In this document: positions 62,533-64,000 of the stretch, one piece after another
Numbering within the stretch: position 1 is the first letter of the stretch
Layout: each line of letters begins with the position of its first letter
Origin: Cladocopium goreaui
Taxonomy: Eukaryota; Sar; Dinophyceae; Suessiales; Symbiodiniaceae
DNA: 64,000 nt
Assembly (NCBI GenBank): GCA_947184155.2
Contig: CAMXCT020006368.1
Location: forward strand, 100,001-164,000
Direction: 5' to 3'
Position numbers and translations under genes: made by a program
The notes under the pieces: model-generated
What the model was told of the DNA's origin: nothing
Seen by the model: only the letters and a program-made list of their open reading frames with translations
Database searches by the model: none

Positions 62533-63854
62533 TTTTGAAAGAAATAGTTTCGACCCAAAAGTTTTTGCATGGTGTAAAGACCCTACCTCATTACGATGAG
62601 CTGCAGCGAAAACAATTGGAACGACTCAAGCCGATTGTGCAGAAGCACGTCATCTCTGTGGAGATGGCGGGTCGCATCATGGAGTCCTTCTCCGATGTCT
62701 GGAGTGTAGGAATTTTAGATGAGTTGAAGGCATTGGTTGCCGAGCAAAGTGAGTCACAGGAGGATCTGGCAAGCCGTGCTGGCTTGCAAGACTTCACCGC
62801 TTTGCCGAACTATTTATCGAAGGAATGGTGGCAGAAATTAGAATCTCGTGCCGCTGGAGTTTATAAACTTGAGCTCTTGACCAATTTTGCTGCCACTTTG
62901 GGTCTGAAGAATCCAACGGAGGCGTCCTATGGCGCTTTGGTGGCATTGTCCTTCTATGCGGACAATGTTGAGGCGTGGCCAGAATCGGACCAGGTGAAGC
63001 TCTTGAGGGCACATAAGGAGCGCATGCGCCGTTGGCTGAATAAGGCAGCAGCTGCCAGTGTCCGTTTGGAAATTTTGCCCGAGAATCCAGAGGAGATTCC
63101 AGTTTCTTTGTTTGCTGCTGCATTTCCGACGGGATTGATTCCGGGTTCCCCGGAAATTATGGATAAAGCAAGGTTGCGGCGGGTCATCGCTGATTTCCGT
63201 TTGAGGGCACCTAAGGAAGGCATGTCTTCCATGTCAGTGTTGCCGGCAAGTGGTCAAGTTGATCCTGCTGCTTTGGTGCATGCTGCAGCCACCTTAGTGG
63301 CGCGTGTGCAGACACAATCTCGACAGACCGAGGTTGACATACCAGGCTTTCGGATGTTGGAGCCTCGGGACGCAAAGGTGACCGTGGCAGCGCCTGCGTT
63401 GGCTTTGGAAGACACGAAGCCTGTTGCTGCTGCCACGCAGCCCTGTGAGGCAAAGGAAGAGCTTCCGGACAAAGTCGAGAGCGAGACCTGCGGGCCGCAA
63501 GCTGCAATCGCTGCTTTGCGGGGTGAGTTGAAAAAGAAAGGAAAAGGAGTGCCCGGAAGAAATGCAGAGGTAACGCCAAGCAAGAAGCCTGCCATACGTT
63601 CGAAAGCCAAGTGCAAGGGTATGGCAAGGCCTGCCGCTTCTGTGAAAAAGATTTTGAAGCGTCCCGCTGCTGTTGCGGCATCGTCTTCCGCGGGAAGCAT
63701 GTCGGAGGGGGGATACAATGATCGCAGGGAGACCTTGTTGAAGAAGATCCCAAAGGATGTATTGCAGCGATACAAAGGTGGTTGCTCCAGGTGCTATCAT
63801 CGCGCCTTTTGCACTCTGAGCTGTTGGGCGCGCGGGGGTTATACAAATGATTGA
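62523..63854 (+). CDS. Intronless retrogene-like protein, lysine-rich with Cys motif
   Basis: 443 residues from the ATG inside the spliced-leader relict (MAQVLKEIVSTQKFLHGVKT); an in-frame ATG at 62508 lies upstream of the relict and is not preferred. Residues about 1-220 are helical and Leu-rich (RKQLERLKPIVQKHVISVEM; LSKEWWQKLESRAAGVYKLE). About 250-370 is low-complexity Ala/Lys/Glu, with KKILKRPAAVAASS, a basic tract frequent in dinoflagellate nuclear proteins. The C-terminus carries CSRCYHRAFCTLSCW (CX2CX5CX3C), a motif I recall from many uncharacterised dinoflagellate proteins. Single exon in a genome where neighbours have many introns: consistent with recycling of a trans-spliced mRNA. 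Function unknown. Head-to-head with the retroelement, 220 bp apart. Confidence 0.75.
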   Translation: MAQVLKEIVSTQKFLHGVKTLPHYDELQRKQLERLKPIVQKHVISVEMAGRIMESFSDVWSVGILDELKALVAEQSESQEDLASRAGLQDFTALPNYLSKEWWQKLESRAAGVYKLELLTNFAATLGLKNPTEASYGALVALSFYADNVEAWPESDQVKLLRAHKERMRRWLNKAAAASVRLEILPENPEEIPVSLFAAAFPTGLIPGSPEIMDKARLRRVIADFRLRAPKEGMSSMSVLPASGQVDPAALVHAAATLVARVQTQSRQTEVDIPGFRMLEPRDAKVTVAAPALALEDTKPVAAATQPCEAKEELPDKVESETCGPQAAIAALRGELKKKGKGVPGRNAEVTPSKKPAIRSKAKCKGMARPAASVKKILKRPAAVAASSSAGSMSEGGYNDRRETLLKKIPKDVLQRYKGGCSRCYHRAFCTLSCWARGGYTND

Positions 63855-64000
63855 CAAATGAGACATTTGACGCGTTCTCCGTGAAAGGGTGCTTTCATGA
63901 TGTGTGGATTTCATTTTGTCATGGCACATGATCACATGTCTTTATATAGTATGGACAGAATGTAATACATGTAATGTCTCTGCTCGGCGTGGGTGACAGC

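Noticed and set aside
62591-63935. Several long minus-strand ORFs opposite the retrogene
   Set aside because: Shadows of a GC-rich coding strand; the plus frame has the spliced-leader relict and clear start and stop.

Overview
The window looks like nuclear DNA of a dinoflagellate, probably Suessiales/Symbiodiniaceae-like. The support is: introns with GC and possibly GA donors as well as GT; a relict of the 22-nt dinoflagellate spliced leader fused to the start codon of an intronless gene; lysine-rich proteins with KRPAA-type tracts; and dense short inverted-repeat elements. About 80% is intron or intergenic DNA. Coding sequence from 0 to 49 kb is mostly short GC-rich exons (30-190 bp), nearly all on the minus strand, so long open frames are misleading there. 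I found exons by reading GC islands for frame, codon character and AG...GT/GC/GA borders. Where several join in phase into a known family the call is strong; the rest are unassigned. Layout: 0.4-2.1 kb, an exon pair of unknown function, then exons 1-3 of an ER Hsp70 (BiP) with no fourth exon in view. 2.7-9.7 kb, unassigned minus-strand exons. 11.2-13.5 kb, a protein kinase whose exons join in phase through hinge, catalytic loop (HND instead of HRD) and DLG. 13.6-18.5 kb, more unassigned exons. 19.3-20.9 kb, a LEG1-like gene. 21.1-26.35 kb, minisatellites, one of which (12-bp unit) is split by a 4.38-kb terminal-inverted-repeat element with a zinc-finger/transposase-like ORF, a K-rich/acidic ORF and many small palindromes. 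26.5-39.2 kb, scattered exons including a transmembrane-type exon and a plus-strand WW-like last exon. 38-49 kb, at least ten minus-strand exons of one or more coiled-coil-rich genes. 49.2-62.3 kb, a giant Copia-type retroelement (minus): RT and RNase H, then about 3,000 further residues with a cytosine-methyltransferase-like PC motif, a CCHC knuckle and a Tpt1/KptA RNA 2'-phosphotransferase-like domain, interrupted by one in-frame UGA and one +1 shift. 62.5-63.85 kb, an intronless 444-codon gene on the plus strand beginning inside a spliced-leader relict. Through the exon-rich part run at least 22 copies of a ~105-bp TA-flanked palindromic element (family A, TACCCTCTGG ends). About half lie within 60 bp of an inferred splice site, and in three cases the element's terminal T completes the GT donor, as expected of introner-like elements. 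Three smaller families (C, D, E) and several single-copy foldbacks add to this. Family D is flanked by direct repeats of unequal length (6, 7 and 16 bp).
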